A stretch of 8,761 nucleotides of DNA, taken from assembly GCA_016935885.1 (NCBI GenBank), contig JAFGQA010000178.1, forward strand, positions 1 through 8,761. Reading direction: 5' to 3'. Source of the stretch: Phycisphaerae bacterium. Its GTDB lineage: Bacteria; Planctomycetota; Phycisphaerae; UBA1845; UTPLA1. Under the pieces are notes generated by a model. That model ran no database searches. It saw nothing but the letters and a program-made list of their open reading frames with translations, and had not been told where the DNA came from. Both the position numbers and the translations under genes were made by a program. Each line of letters starts with the position of its first letter. The stretch's first letter is position 1. Shown piece by piece: positions 1 to 7,500 of the stretch.

Positions 1-1
1 G

Positions 2-160
2 GACAAGAAGACCGTGGTGCTGGAGCTGGACGAGAGCGCGCTGTCGTTCTACGACCCGGAGCGGAAGGCGTGGGTGGCCGAGCCCGGGGCGTTCGAGATC
101 CTCGTGGGCTCCTCCTCCCGCGACATCCGCCTGAAGGAAACGTACACGCTCGCGCCGTGA
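2..160 (+). CDS. Glycoside hydrolase family 3 C-terminal fragment (fibronectin III-like domain)
   Basis: This is the last 52 codons of a gene that begins before the window, ending in TGA at 158-160. The residues seen (LSFYDPERKAWVAEPG, then FEILVGSSSRDIRL) match the fibronectin III-like domain that closes GH3 beta-glucosidases and beta-xylosidases. Its usual signature there is 'F-x-V-x-V-G-x-S-S-x-D-I-R-L'. In that family the domain packs against the catalytic domains, and the enzyme releases terminal sugars from beta-linked oligosaccharides. The catalytic residues lie outside the window, so substrate and export cannot be judged. The assignment to GH3 is fairly firm because the tail is characteristic; the exact enzyme is unknown. 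Confidence 0.82.
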   Translation, partial: DKKTVVLELDESALSFYDPERKAWVAEPGAFEILVGSSSRDIRLKETYTLAP

Positions 161-175
161 CCTCCCGGGACGTTC

Positions 176-204
176 TGGACAACAGGTCCTTTCGCGCCTA
201 GGAT
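176..204 (+). promoter_or_regulatory. Candidate sigma-70-type promoter for the DUF4282 gene
   Basis: TGGACA (176-181) and TAGGAT (199-204) are separated by exactly 17 bases. They lie downstream of the GH3 stop codon and about 40 bases before the ATG at 246. The predicted transcript would start near 211. This suggests that DUF4282 and the CPBP gene are transcribed separately from the GH3 gene. It is a consensus match only. Confidence 0.5.
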
Positions 205-245
205 GACCGTGGCGGTCTTGCGCCGCACCGAAAGGAGATCAGCCC

Positions 246-560
246 ATGAGCCAGAAGGCCTTCTTCGAGTTGCTTTTCGACCTGTCGTTCACGGAGTTCC
301 TGGCCACGCGCGTCATCAAGGTGCTGTACGTGGCCGTGGTGGTCCTCTGCCCGATCGGCGTGCTGCTTATGATCCTGCGCAGCTTCGGGCAGGGCTTCCT
401 CAAGGGGCTCTTCGCGCTCATCATCTCGCCGCTGATGTTCCTTTTCTACGTGATCATCGCGCGCGTGTGCTGCGAGGCGCTCGCCGCCCTCTTCCGCATC
501 GCGGAGAACACGGCCCGGCTCGTTGAGCAGAACGAACCCCCGCCGGCCAGCACCGAGTGA
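246..560 (+). CDS. DUF4282 family small membrane protein
   Basis: This encodes 104 residues. The start is set by a strong ribosome binding site (AAGGAGAT at 232-239, six bases before the ATG). An N-terminal 'F-D-L-S-F-T-E-F' motif (residues 11-18) leads into two hydrophobic segments, at roughly residues 23-45 and 54-82. The second ends in 'RVCCEALAALFRIAEN' (73-88), and a short polar, proline-containing tail follows. This layout (FxFxxF-T opening, two membrane helices, conserved R-x-x-x-E-x-x-x-x-x-F-R-I-x-E-N) is typical of DUF4282 proteins, whose function is unknown. It probably sits in the cytoplasmic membrane. It is followed after 16 bases by the CPBP protease gene, probably on the same transcript. 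Family assignment is good; function is not known. Confidence 0.82.
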   Translation: MSQKAFFELLFDLSFTEFLATRVIKVLYVAVVVLCPIGVLLMILRSFGQGFLKGLFALIISPLMFLFYVIIARVCCEALAALFRIAENTARLVEQNEPPPASTE

Positions 561-576
561 CCCGCGGCGGTATCCG

Positions 577-1434
577 ATGAACGAAGAGACCGGCAACACG
601 GCAGCACCGCCCCGCGCCTTCTCGCTCCCGCTGTATCTGTTGATCGTCTTCGGCGTGTCGTGGCCGTTCCAGGTCGTGAGCGTGATCTGGGGACGGAGTC
701 TTCCGGTGGTTTTCCTGTTGAACGCCGCCTCCATGTGCATGGTCACCGTCGGCACGTTCCTGGCCGGGCGGTACGTGTTCCGCGACGGCTTCGCGGGCGC
801 CGGATGGTCCTGGGGACGCCTGCTGCACTACCTCGCCGTTATCGGCCTGGCCGCCGTGCTCTGGATCCTGCCCGCCTACGCCGACATCGGTCTCGGCCTG
901 ACGCAGGTGACGCAGCCTCTTCGCAACCGGCAGATCGCGCTGCTGGTCGTCTTTCCCTTCATCATTTTCGTGCCCGGGTTCGGCGAAGAGTTCGGCTGGC
1001 GCGGGTACATGCTGCCGCGCATGGCCGCGACCCGCAGCCCGCGCAAGGCCGTCCTGCTGCACGCGGTGATCTGGTGGGCGTGGCATCTGCCCATCCTGGC
1101 GGGCACCGGCGTGGCCGCGGGCCTGGCACTGGGAAAGGAAATAGGTTCTCCCGGCGTTGCTGTCGCGATCGTGTCCACCGCCGTCGTCCTGCTCAGCGCG
1201 GTCCCCGCCATCCTCCACGGCGTGGTCTTCGCCTACATCTGGCTGCGCAGCCGCAGCCTGGCCGTTGCCACGGTGTACCACGCCGTCTTCGACGGCTTCC
1301 GCGACGGACTGGGCGCAACGGTCGGCGTGGGCCCGATCGCCGGCGCGTGGGCGAACGTCGTGATCATCGTCCTGGGCGTGGTGCTGCTCGCGTCGGGGAA
1401 ATGGGATGATCTTCGTCCGCCGCCGGACGCGTGA
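577..1434 (+). CDS. CPBP family intramembrane metalloprotease homologue (CAAX protease/Abi type)
   Basis: From the ATG at 577 this encodes 285 residues, most of them in hydrophobic segments. Three CPBP (Abi/CAAX protease) signatures are visible. They are the EExxxR motif within GEEFGWRGYMLP (E137, E138, R142), the W/FxxxH motif in 'IWWAWHLP' (W166, H170), and the HxxxD/N motif in YHAVFDG (H235, D239). In characterised relatives such as Rce1 these residues form the active site inside the membrane. So the protein has the residues expected of an active protease, though its substrate is unknown; bacterial members often act in bacteriocin immunity or protein maturation. An upstream TTG at 523 stays in frame, but it would overlap DUF4282 and add a Pro/Arg-rich stretch, so I prefer 577. 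No strong ribosome binding site precedes 577, so translation may be coupled to DUF4282. It converges with gpmI with a 14-base gap. Confidence 0.87.
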   Translation: MNEETGNTAAPPRAFSLPLYLLIVFGVSWPFQVVSVIWGRSLPVVFLLNAASMCMVTVGTFLAGRYVFRDGFAGAGWSWGRLLHYLAVIGLAAVLWILPAYADIGLGLTQVTQPLRNRQIALLVVFPFIIFVPGFGEEFGWRGYMLPRMAATRSPRKAVLLHAVIWWAWHLPILAGTGVAAGLALGKEIGSPGVAVAIVSTAVVLLSAVPAILHGVVFAYIWLRSRSLAVATVYHAVFDGFRDGLGATVGVGPIAGAWANVVIIVLGVVLLASGKWDDLRPPPDA

Positions 1435-1448
1435 CACCCGGGACGGCC

Positions 1449-3134
1449 CTACCCCACATCGACTATGCTCGGCGTGTAGTCGGCCGGCGGCTCGAACCCG
1501 AGGAGCTTCAGGCAGGTCGCCGCGAGGCTGCTGATGCCCAGGCCGGGGCCCGCGTCCGTCACGGCCGACGCCGCCGTCAGCCGCGCCTTCGAGACGCCCG
1601 ACGGATCCCAGATGTAGCACGGCACCGGATTCAGCGAGTGCGCCGTCCTGGGCTTCGGCCTGCCGGTGTCCGGATCGATGACCACCACGCCCGTTTTCTT
1701 GCTCCGCTCGTACATGTCGTCGGCGTTGCCGTGGTCCGCGGTGACCACCAGGATGCCCTTCTCCGCGCGGACGGCGTCGAGGACGCGGTCCAGGCACAGG
1801 TCCACGGCCTCCACGGCGATGCGCACCGCCTCGAAAACGCCGGTGTGTCCCACCATGTCGCCGTTGGCGTAGTTCAGACGGATGAAACCGTACGTGTTCC
1901 GCTTGCGGTGAATCGCCTTGAGCACCTTGTCGGTGATCTCCGCCGCCTTCATCCACGGGCGCTGCTCGAACGGCACGCGGTCGGAGGTCACCTCCACGTA
2001 GTCTTCCACCGCCTCGTCGAACTTGCCCGACCGGTTGCCGTTGAAGAAATACGTCACGTGCCCGAACTTCTGCGTCTCGCTGACCGCCATCTGGCGGCAG
2101 CCGCTGTGCACGAGGTACTCGCCCATCGTCCGGTCGATGCCGGGCGGCGGCACCAGGAACTTCTTCGGGATCAACGCGTCGCCGTCGTACTGCATCATCC
2201 CGGCGAACAGGACGTTCGGCCTCGGCCCGCGATCGAACTTGTCGAAGTTCTCCTCCTCGAACGCGCGGCTGATCTCGATGGCGCGGTCGCCGCGGAAGTT
2301 GAAGAAGATCACGCTGTCGTGCTCCACGATGGGTCCGACCGGTTTCCCGTCGCGCTCGATGACGAACGCCGGCAGGTCCTGGTCGATGACGTTGGGGTTC
2401 TCCCTGCGCAGCGCCTCGATCGCGGCGCGCGCCGACGGGAACAGCTTCCCCTCGCCTCTCACGTGGGTCTTCCATCCCAGCGCCACGATGCCCCAGTCGG
2501 CCTCGTAGCGGTCCATCGTGACCTTCATCCGCCCGCCGCCGGAGGCGATGGCGTAGTCCACGGACCCGTCCGCGTTGATGTCCTTGAGAAAGCTCTCGAG
2601 CCGGTCCACGTACTCCAGCGCCGAGGTCGGCGGCACGTCGCGGCCGTCCAGCAGGATGTGCACCCGCGCCTTCTTCACGCCCGCCGCCTTGGCCTCCGCC
2701 AGCATCGCCTCCAGGTGGTCGATATGGCTGTGCACGTTGCCGTCCGAGAAGAGCCCGATGAAATGCAGCGCCGACCCGTGGTCGCGCGCGTTGCCGGTCA
2801 GCTCCTGCCACGCGGCGCCCGAGTAGAGCGATCGCGTCTGGATCGCCTGGTTCACGAGGCTGGCGCCCTGGTCGAACACCCGCCCGCAGCCGATCGCGTT
2901 GTGGCCGATCTCGCTGTTGCCCATGTCCTCGTCGCTCGGCATCCCGACCGCCGTGCCGTGCGCCTTGAGCTCGGTGTACAGCGCGTTCTCCCGCAGCCAG
3001 TGCATGTTCGGGGTGACCGCGGCCCGGACGAAATCCCCTTCCTCGTACTTCCCGACGCCGACGCCGTCCATGATCAGCAGGACGACCGGGCCCTTGGGAC
3101 CGTGATAGTGCGCAAGCCGTTTCAAAGGTTCCAT
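1449..3134 (-). CDS. gpmI: 2,3-bisphosphoglycerate-independent phosphoglycerate mutase
   Basis: This encodes 561 residues of a cytosolic glycolysis/gluconeogenesis enzyme that interconverts 3- and 2-phosphoglycerate using two metal ions (usually manganese) and a phosphoserine intermediate. The alkaline-phosphatase-fold ligands are all visible: D23 in LLIMDGVGVG, nucleophile S74 in DMGNSEIGH, D426 and H430 in NGDMVGHTG, D467 and H468 in VTADHGN, and H499 in TAHSLNP. The phosphotransferase-domain motifs SDGNVHSH and DGRDVPP are intact as well. It is longer than the usual bacterial enzyme (about 510 residues). Stretches such as GGGRMKVTMDRYEADW and SETQKFGHVTYFFNGN match my memory of the trypanosomatid/plant-type branch, not the Bacillus branch. 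The start is supported by AGGAG eight bases upstream (3143-3147, complement). It is probably expressed alone from the divergent gap. Confidence 0.95.
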   Translation of the reverse strand: MEPLKRLAHYHGPKGPVVLLIMDGVGVGKYEEGDFVRAAVTPNMHWLRENALYTELKAHGTAVGMPSDEDMGNSEIGHNAIGCGRVFDQGASLVNQAIQTRSLYSGAAWQELTGNARDHGSALHFIGLFSDGNVHSHIDHLEAMLAEAKAAGVKKARVHILLDGRDVPPTSALEYVDRLESFLKDINADGSVDYAIASGGGRMKVTMDRYEADWGIVALGWKTHVRGEGKLFPSARAAIEALRRENPNVIDQDLPAFVIERDGKPVGPIVEHDSVIFFNFRGDRAIEISRAFEEENFDKFDRGPRPNVLFAGMMQYDGDALIPKKFLVPPPGIDRTMGEYLVHSGCRQMAVSETQKFGHVTYFFNGNRSGKFDEAVEDYVEVTSDRVPFEQRPWMKAAEITDKVLKAIHRKRNTYGFIRLNYANGDMVGHTGVFEAVRIAVEAVDLCLDRVLDAVRAEKGILVVTADHGNADDMYERSKKTGVVVIDPDTGRPKPRTAHSLNPVPCYIWDPSGVSKARLTAASAVTDAGPGLGISSLAATCLKLLGFEPPADYTPSIVDVG

Positions 3135-3163
3135 GAAGAGAACTCCTGTGTGATGAGCACACC

Positions 3164-3192
3164 AATATGCTTCGGCGGGAGCCTCAAATCAA
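3164..3192 (-). promoter_or_regulatory. Candidate gpmI promoter
   Basis: On the minus strand TTGATT (3187-3192) and CATATT (3164-3169) are spaced by 17 bases, about 30 bases before the gpmI ATG. The ribosome binding site AGGAG lies between them and the gene. Each hexamer matches consensus at four of six positions, so this is a moderate candidate. The long palindrome begins 13 bases upstream of the -35 element. Confidence 0.4.
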
Positions 3193-3205
3193 ACAACAAT
3201 TCCCT

Positions 3206-3280
3206 TTCAGAGTTCGGGCGGGAGTTTTCAGAGTTCTGGCGGCACGCCAGAACTCTGAAAACTCCCGCCCGAACTCTGAA
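3206..3280. repeat. Perfect 36-bp inverted repeat with a 3-base loop
   Basis: Bases 3206-3241 are exactly complementary to 3245-3280 (36 of 36 positions), leaving only 'gca' at 3242-3244. Each arm itself contains 'ttcagagttc' twice, 12 bases apart, so the element is a palindrome built on a direct repeat. It would form a very stable hairpin in RNA or a cruciform in DNA. It lies between divergent genes and has no U-tract on either side, so it is not an ordinary terminator. A dispersed palindromic element (REP- or MITE-like) is the likelier reading. Confidence 0.9.
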
Positions 3281-3330
3281 TCCAACGCGGAAACGACAGC
3301 CAGCAGATGACGCAGATTCCTTGAACGAGG

Positions 3331-3457
3331 GTCATCCCGAACCCCGAGCGTTTCTCCCCTCTTTGTCATCCCGAACCCCGAGCGAAGCGAGGGGTGAGGG
3401 ATCTCCTCTCGGCCCAGGACCAGGATCAGATGCCTCGCCCTTCGGGATCGGGATGAC
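3331..3457. repeat. Cluster of 'gtcatcccga' repeat elements, two direct and one inverted
   Basis: A 20-base sequence is perfectly repeated at 3331-3350 and 3365-3384. Its first ten bases recur inverted as 'tcgggatgac' at 3448-3457. The second and third copies also share an inner inverted pair, 'gcgagg' (3387-3392) and 'cctcgc' (3433-3438), so 3365-3457 forms an imperfect inverted repeat. The string around 3365-3404 ('...gagcgaagcgagg...atctc') resembles short dispersed repeats that I recall from many uncultured bacterial genomes. It does not look coding. Confidence 0.7.
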
Positions 3458-3525
3458 AGTGCGAGGGGACACCGATGCAAGGGAAACGTATAAGCGCGAA
3501 GCGCGGCCGAACACCGACCACCGAA

Positions 3526-3551
3526 CCCGCCTTCGCCAAGGCTCCGGCGGG
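3526..3551. repeat. Short GC-rich hairpin element
   Basis: 'cccgcc' (3526-3531) pairs with 'ggcggg' (3546-3551). Inside, 'gcc' (3535-3537) pairs with 'ggc' (3540-3542), leaving a 3-by-3 internal loop. The sequence 'cttcgccaaggct' in the middle resembles a common dispersed bacterial hairpin. It ends 29 bases before the candidate promoter of the polyprenyl synthase and has no U-run, so a terminator role is doubtful. Confidence 0.5.
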
Positions 3552-3580
3552 CAGGCACCGAAACCCGTCCCCTCCCCAGG

Positions 3581-3609
3581 TTGACGCGGTCTCCACCCTC
3601 CTGTAGGTT
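3581..3609 (+). promoter_or_regulatory. Candidate promoter of the polyprenyl synthase gene
   Basis: TTGACG (3581-3586) and TAGGTT (3604-3609) are spaced by 17 bases. The -35 matches consensus at five of six positions; the -10 keeps the T, A and final T. The predicted start of transcription, six to eight bases downstream, falls on or next to the GTG start codon at 3616. Confidence 0.5.
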
Positions 3610-3615
3610 GCCGGC

Positions 3616-4497
3616 GTGGGCGCAGCATCCCATCCTGGCGGCGAGGGCTGGATCGACCGGCATCTCGAGGCCGTGCGCGGCCTGATGGCCGACTCGCTGG
3701 CCCGCACGCCGGTGCGGTCCATCGTGGAGAACAGCCGGTCGCTGATCGGCAACGGCAAGATGCTGCGGGCGCGGCTGGGCCTGCGCGTGGGCGCGCCGGC
3801 GGGCGTTTCCATCCACACGCTCGTCCACGCCGCGGCGGCCGTGGAACTGATCCATGCCGCGAGCCTGCTGCACGACGACGTGATCGACGGCGGGTACCTC
3901 CGGCGCGGCGCGCCCGCGTTCTGGGTGGAGCGCGGCATCCCGGGCGCCATCCTCCTGGGCGACCTCATGCTGTTCAAGGCCCTGGACCTGGTTTCGGAGA
4001 TCGAGGACGCGCGGCTGCTGCCGTTGCTGATCCGGCTGACCGGCGAGGTGTGCGAGGCGGAATCGCAGCAGGAACTGGTGCTGCGCGGCCATCCGTCGGA
4101 ATGGGAGACGTGCGTGAGCATCGCGCGGCGCAAGACCGGCGCGCTGTTCGCTTTCGCGGGCTACGTCGCCGGCGGCGACGACGTGGTCCTCTCGGAGGCC
4201 CTCCTGGAATCGGGCTACGCGGTCGGCACGGCGTACCAATTGGCCGACGACATCCTCGACGCGAGCGGCAGCAGCGAGAAGGCCGGCAAGACGCTGGGGA
4301 GCGACGAGGCGCGCCGGAAGACCACGGCGGCCTCCGCCGCCGAGGACCCTACAGACCCGATGGATTTCATCGGCCGCCTGTGCGTTTCGGCCCGCGAGCG
4401 CCTCGCGCCCTGGCCCACCGCCCGGCGCGCGTGGGACGAGTACATGGACCTCGACCTGCAGCCCGCGCTGGACCACAGCCTTGCCGGGCGCAGGTAG
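3616..4497 (+). CDS. Polyprenyl (trans-isoprenyl) diphosphate synthase
   Basis: This encodes 293 residues, slightly short for the family. The enzyme condenses isopentenyl diphosphate with an allylic diphosphate to make chains used for quinones, carotenoids or lipid carriers. The substrate-binding motifs are present: GNGKMLRARL (K48, R51), the first aspartate-rich motif HDDVID with the downstream arginines YLRRG (D87, D88, D91, R96, R97), and the second motif YQLADDILD (D211, D212, D215). The run GKTLGSDEARRKTT stands where the family has GK-x-x-G-x-D...GK-x-T, but R-R-K replaces the usual G-K. No bulky residue is obvious just before the first motif, which would suit a longer product, but chain length cannot be settled by eye. 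An in-frame TAG at 3604-3606 makes GTG 3616 the first possible start. No clear ribosome binding site precedes it. The next ATG, residue 24, would remove part of the first helix. Confidence 0.88.
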   Translation: MGAASHPGGEGWIDRHLEAVRGLMADSLARTPVRSIVENSRSLIGNGKMLRARLGLRVGAPAGVSIHTLVHAAAAVELIHAASLLHDDVIDGGYLRRGAPAFWVERGIPGAILLGDLMLFKALDLVSEIEDARLLPLLIRLTGEVCEAESQQELVLRGHPSEWETCVSIARRKTGALFAFAGYVAGGDDVVLSEALLESGYAVGTAYQLADDILDASGSSEKAGKTLGSDEARRKTTAASAAEDPTDPMDFIGRLCVSARERLAPWPTARRAWDEYMDLDLQPALDHSLAGRR

Positions 4498-4520
4498 GGA
4501 CGGCCCATCGCATTTCCGTG

Positions 4521-4549
4521 TTCGGTTTTCGAGCTTCTTCAGCTAGAAT
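4521..4549 (+). promoter_or_regulatory. Candidate promoter of the giant repeat-protein gene
   Basis: TAGAAT (4544-4549) is a good -10 match and resembles the -10 elements of the two other plus-strand candidates (TAGGAT, TAGGTT). The -35 at 17 bases spacing, TTCGGT (4521-4526), is weak. A transcript starting near 4556 would have a leader of about 30 bases containing the ribosome binding site AGGGAGGGG (4574-4582). I see no hairpin terminator between the polyprenyl synthase stop and this site. Confidence 0.4.
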
Positions 4550-4586
4550 CCCCCCGCAGATCAACTCACACCCAGGGAGGGGCATC

Positions 4587-7500
4587 ATGAGAACCAGGTC
4601 TGTCCTTATCTCCGTCGTCCTCTGCGCTCTTGCCGTCCACGCGCAGGTGCCCGAGCGGATCAACTACCAGGGGCGTCTCGTCAGCGGGACGAACCTGTAC
4701 AACGGGACCGTCAGCCTCGTGCTGCGCGTCTACGACGACCCGGGCGCCGGCACGCTGCTGTGCGAGGACTCCAACGACGTCGCCGTCGTGGACGGACTGT
4801 ATTCCACGTTCATCGGCGACAATGTCACCGCCGGGTCGCTGGCGGCGGTCGCGGCCACCACCAACGCGTGGGTCGAAGTGGATGTGGACGGCACGATCCT
4901 GAGCCCCCGCGAGCGGGTCGTGTCCGTGACGTACGCGCTGAACGCGGACAAGCTGGACAACATGGACTCGGCGGCATTCGCGACCGCCACGGGCTACGTC
5001 CAGAAGGTCGGCGACACGATGACGGGCGTGCTGGTCATCGATTCCGGAGTGGGGCTGAGGATCGACAGCTCGTCCTCCAGGACCGCCATTGGCGCGAATG
5101 CTCTTGCGTCGAACGAGAGTGTCGCCGTCGGCATGAACGCCTCCGCCACCGAAATCGGAACGGCGATTGGCTACGGTGCGAACGGATACAGGGCTGGTGT
5201 TGCCGTCGGAGATTTATCGGTAGCGATACAGGGAGGTGTGGCGCTCGGTGACAGCGCTTCGGGGATCACGGCCGGTGCCGCTCTGGGACAGAATGCCTAC
5301 GCGTACGGAGGCGGCGTGGCTGCCGGTTTCGGGGCCCAAGCCGATGTGATTGCCGTCAGCATCGGCAGCGGGGCCGTGGCAAGCAATGGCGGCATCGCTG
5401 TTGGAATGGATGCCCGCTCGCTGTCGTCCAGCAACGCCACCGCCATCGGCCGTATGGTCACGAACGAGATCGGAGAATCCACCCGCCTCCGCGGCACGCT
5501 CTACCTCGACGGCGGCTCGAACGTCTACTTCCGCACCAGCTTCGGCAGCGGCGCGTGGAGCGACTTGGTCGGCGCCGGCGTGGCGGCCGGCACGACGAAC
5601 TTCGTGCAGAAGACCGGCGACACGATGACAGGCGCATTGTTCATCAGCAACGTGCTGGTCGTCGGCTCCGGCACGGCGACGGGCGTCTATGCCGTGGCGC
5701 AGGGCGATATGACGACGGCGAGCGGAGATTACAGCCATGCCGAAGGATTGACCACCATAGCGTCTGGCGAAGGCAGTCACGCCGAGGGCTCCAACACCCT
5801 AGCAAGCGGGGTCGCCAGTCATGCCGGCGGCCGGCTCACCGAGGCCATCGGCGACTACAGTCGTGCCAAAGGCACAGGAAGCAAGGCCTATGGCGTCGCC
5901 AGCCATGCCGAGGGTATGGGCACCGTCGCCACAGGCGATGTCAGCCACGCCGAGGGCTCCCAATCGGTAGCCAGTGGTCTCTCCAGCCATGCGGAGGGCT
6001 ACGAGACCGTCGCGGAGGGAGGATGCAGCCATGCCGAAGGCGCCTGGACCAGGGCCGTGGGGCTCAACAGCCATGCGGAAGGGCTCGCGGCCGTTGCGAG
6101 TGGGTACGGCGCGCATGCCGAGGGCTCCAACACGCTTGCAAGCGGGGTCGGCAGTCATGCGGCGGGACGAGACACCCAAGCCCAGGGTGAGTACAGTCAC
6201 GCGGAAGGGGGAAGCACAACAGCCACGGGTGCCTTCAGCCACGCGGAAGGCTTCAGCACCATTGCACGCGGGGAGGCAGCCCATGCGGAGGGGCGCTCCA
6301 CCCTCGCGCGTACGGCCAGTCACGCCGAGGGCGAGGGAACCCTGGCCACGGAACAGGCCGCCCACGCTGAAGGGCTCAACACGGTGGCACGGGGTCTTGC
6401 CGCACACACCGAGGGATCCAACACAAGGGCAGACGGGGAGGCCGCCCACGCTGAAGGCGAAGATACGGGGGCAAACGGGGATGCAGCCCACGCGGAGGGC
6501 AGATTCACGCAGGCGGAGGGACATGTCAGTCACGCGGCAGGCTACCGGGCACTGGCTTGGCACGACCATAGCTTCATATGGGCCGATTCCACCGAAGCCG
6601 ACTTCGAAACGACAACGAGCAACCAGTTCCTGATCCGCGCCTCGAACGGTGTGGGAATCGGCACGAACGTCACGCCCGAACTGCTGACTGTCGCGGGCAA
6701 CGTCCAAGCCTACGGGTTCATCGGCGACGGTTCGGGGCTCAGCAACATACCGGCGAGCGGAATCACCGAGCTTGATCCCAACGCCCTGTGGCTGGACGGC
6801 GCGAAGGCCATGTCCGGCGACCTCGATATGGGAGGGAACAGCATCACCAACGTCGCCCCGGCCTCGATCCTGTTCTCCGACGGTTCGCACGCTCTGAAGA
6901 GCGACGGGGACACGATGACGGGCGTGCTGACGATGAACGTGGGCAGTGCCAGCAATCTGTTTATCAGCAGCGGCGGGCGCAATGTCGCCATCGGAAAAGG
7001 GGCCTTGGTCGACACCGACGGTGTGGCCGTGGGCTACCACGCCGACGCCTTCGAGTACGGCACCGCCGTGGGTCTTGGTGCCAACGGCTACAACAAGGGA
7101 GCAGCAGGCGGCTACCAGGCCAAAGGCAACATCTCCGGAGCAGCGCTCGGCTACCAGGCGAACGGCAGCGGGAATGCTGTAGCCGTCGGCTACCAGGCCA
7201 ACGGCTACGCTGGCGGCGTCGCGCTCGGCTACCAGGCGAACGGTTACCTCAACGGCGCCGCGGTGGGGGACTCCGCCAACGCGAACGACAGCGGCGCCGT
7301 GCTCGGCTCATTCGCCTCCGCCCTCGACAACGGGTCAGCGCTTGGCAGCGGTGCCAACGCTTCGTATTGCGGCGTGGCAATGGGATACCACGCTGCCGGG
7401 TCGGGCACCAACATCGCCATCGGCTGGGTGGCTCGCGCACAGGGCAGTGAGCGTATCGCGATCGGCCACAACGTGACCAACGCGGCGGACCATTCCGCCG

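Larger units (their letters stand above)
3135..3615. other. Divergent, repeat-bearing intergenic region
   Basis: These 481 bases separate gpmI (minus) from the polyprenyl synthase (plus), so the region must hold promoters in both directions. I see no credible gene here: the open frames crossing it are antisense extensions of the neighbours. Instead it carries three repeat types in sequence, namely a perfect long inverted repeat (3206-3280), a 'gtcatcccga' repeat cluster (3331-3457) and a 'cccgcc...ggcggg' hairpin (3526-3551). A smaller hairpin, 'gcgcgaagcgc', lies near 3495-3505. The region looks like a landing site for small non-coding repeat elements. Confidence 0.75.

Noticed and set aside
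523..576. An upstream TTG start for the CPBP gene
   Set aside because: It overlaps the DUF4282 end and adds a Pro/Arg-rich stretch untypical of the family.
454..3165. A 903-codon open frame on the minus strand across the CPBP and gpmI genes
   Set aside because: It is Arg/Gly/Pro-rich with no family likeness and lies antisense to, or in another frame of, two well-supported genes; GC-rich DNA readily gives such frames.
3206..3280. Rho-independent terminator
   Set aside because: No U-run follows on either strand and the neighbouring genes point away from it.
1431..3584. A 717-codon plus-strand open frame opposite gpmI, running into the intergenic repeats
   Set aside because: It is antisense to a complete enzyme with all catalytic residues, and its end is a translation of palindromic repeats.
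4620..4632. Lipoprotein processing at C13 of the giant protein's signal peptide
   Set aside because: The residue before the cysteine is leucine, not the Gly/Ala/Ser of a lipobox; cleavage after VHA at residue 19 fits better.
5736..6572. A CRISPR array, suggested by regular spacing
   Set aside because: The 42-bp units are contiguous, keep one reading frame and are conserved at the protein level, not as identical DNA repeats with unique spacers.
5555..7450. Plus-strand open frames in other phases within the repeat region
   Set aside because: Arg-rich shadow frames kept open by the 42-bp periodicity and high GC.
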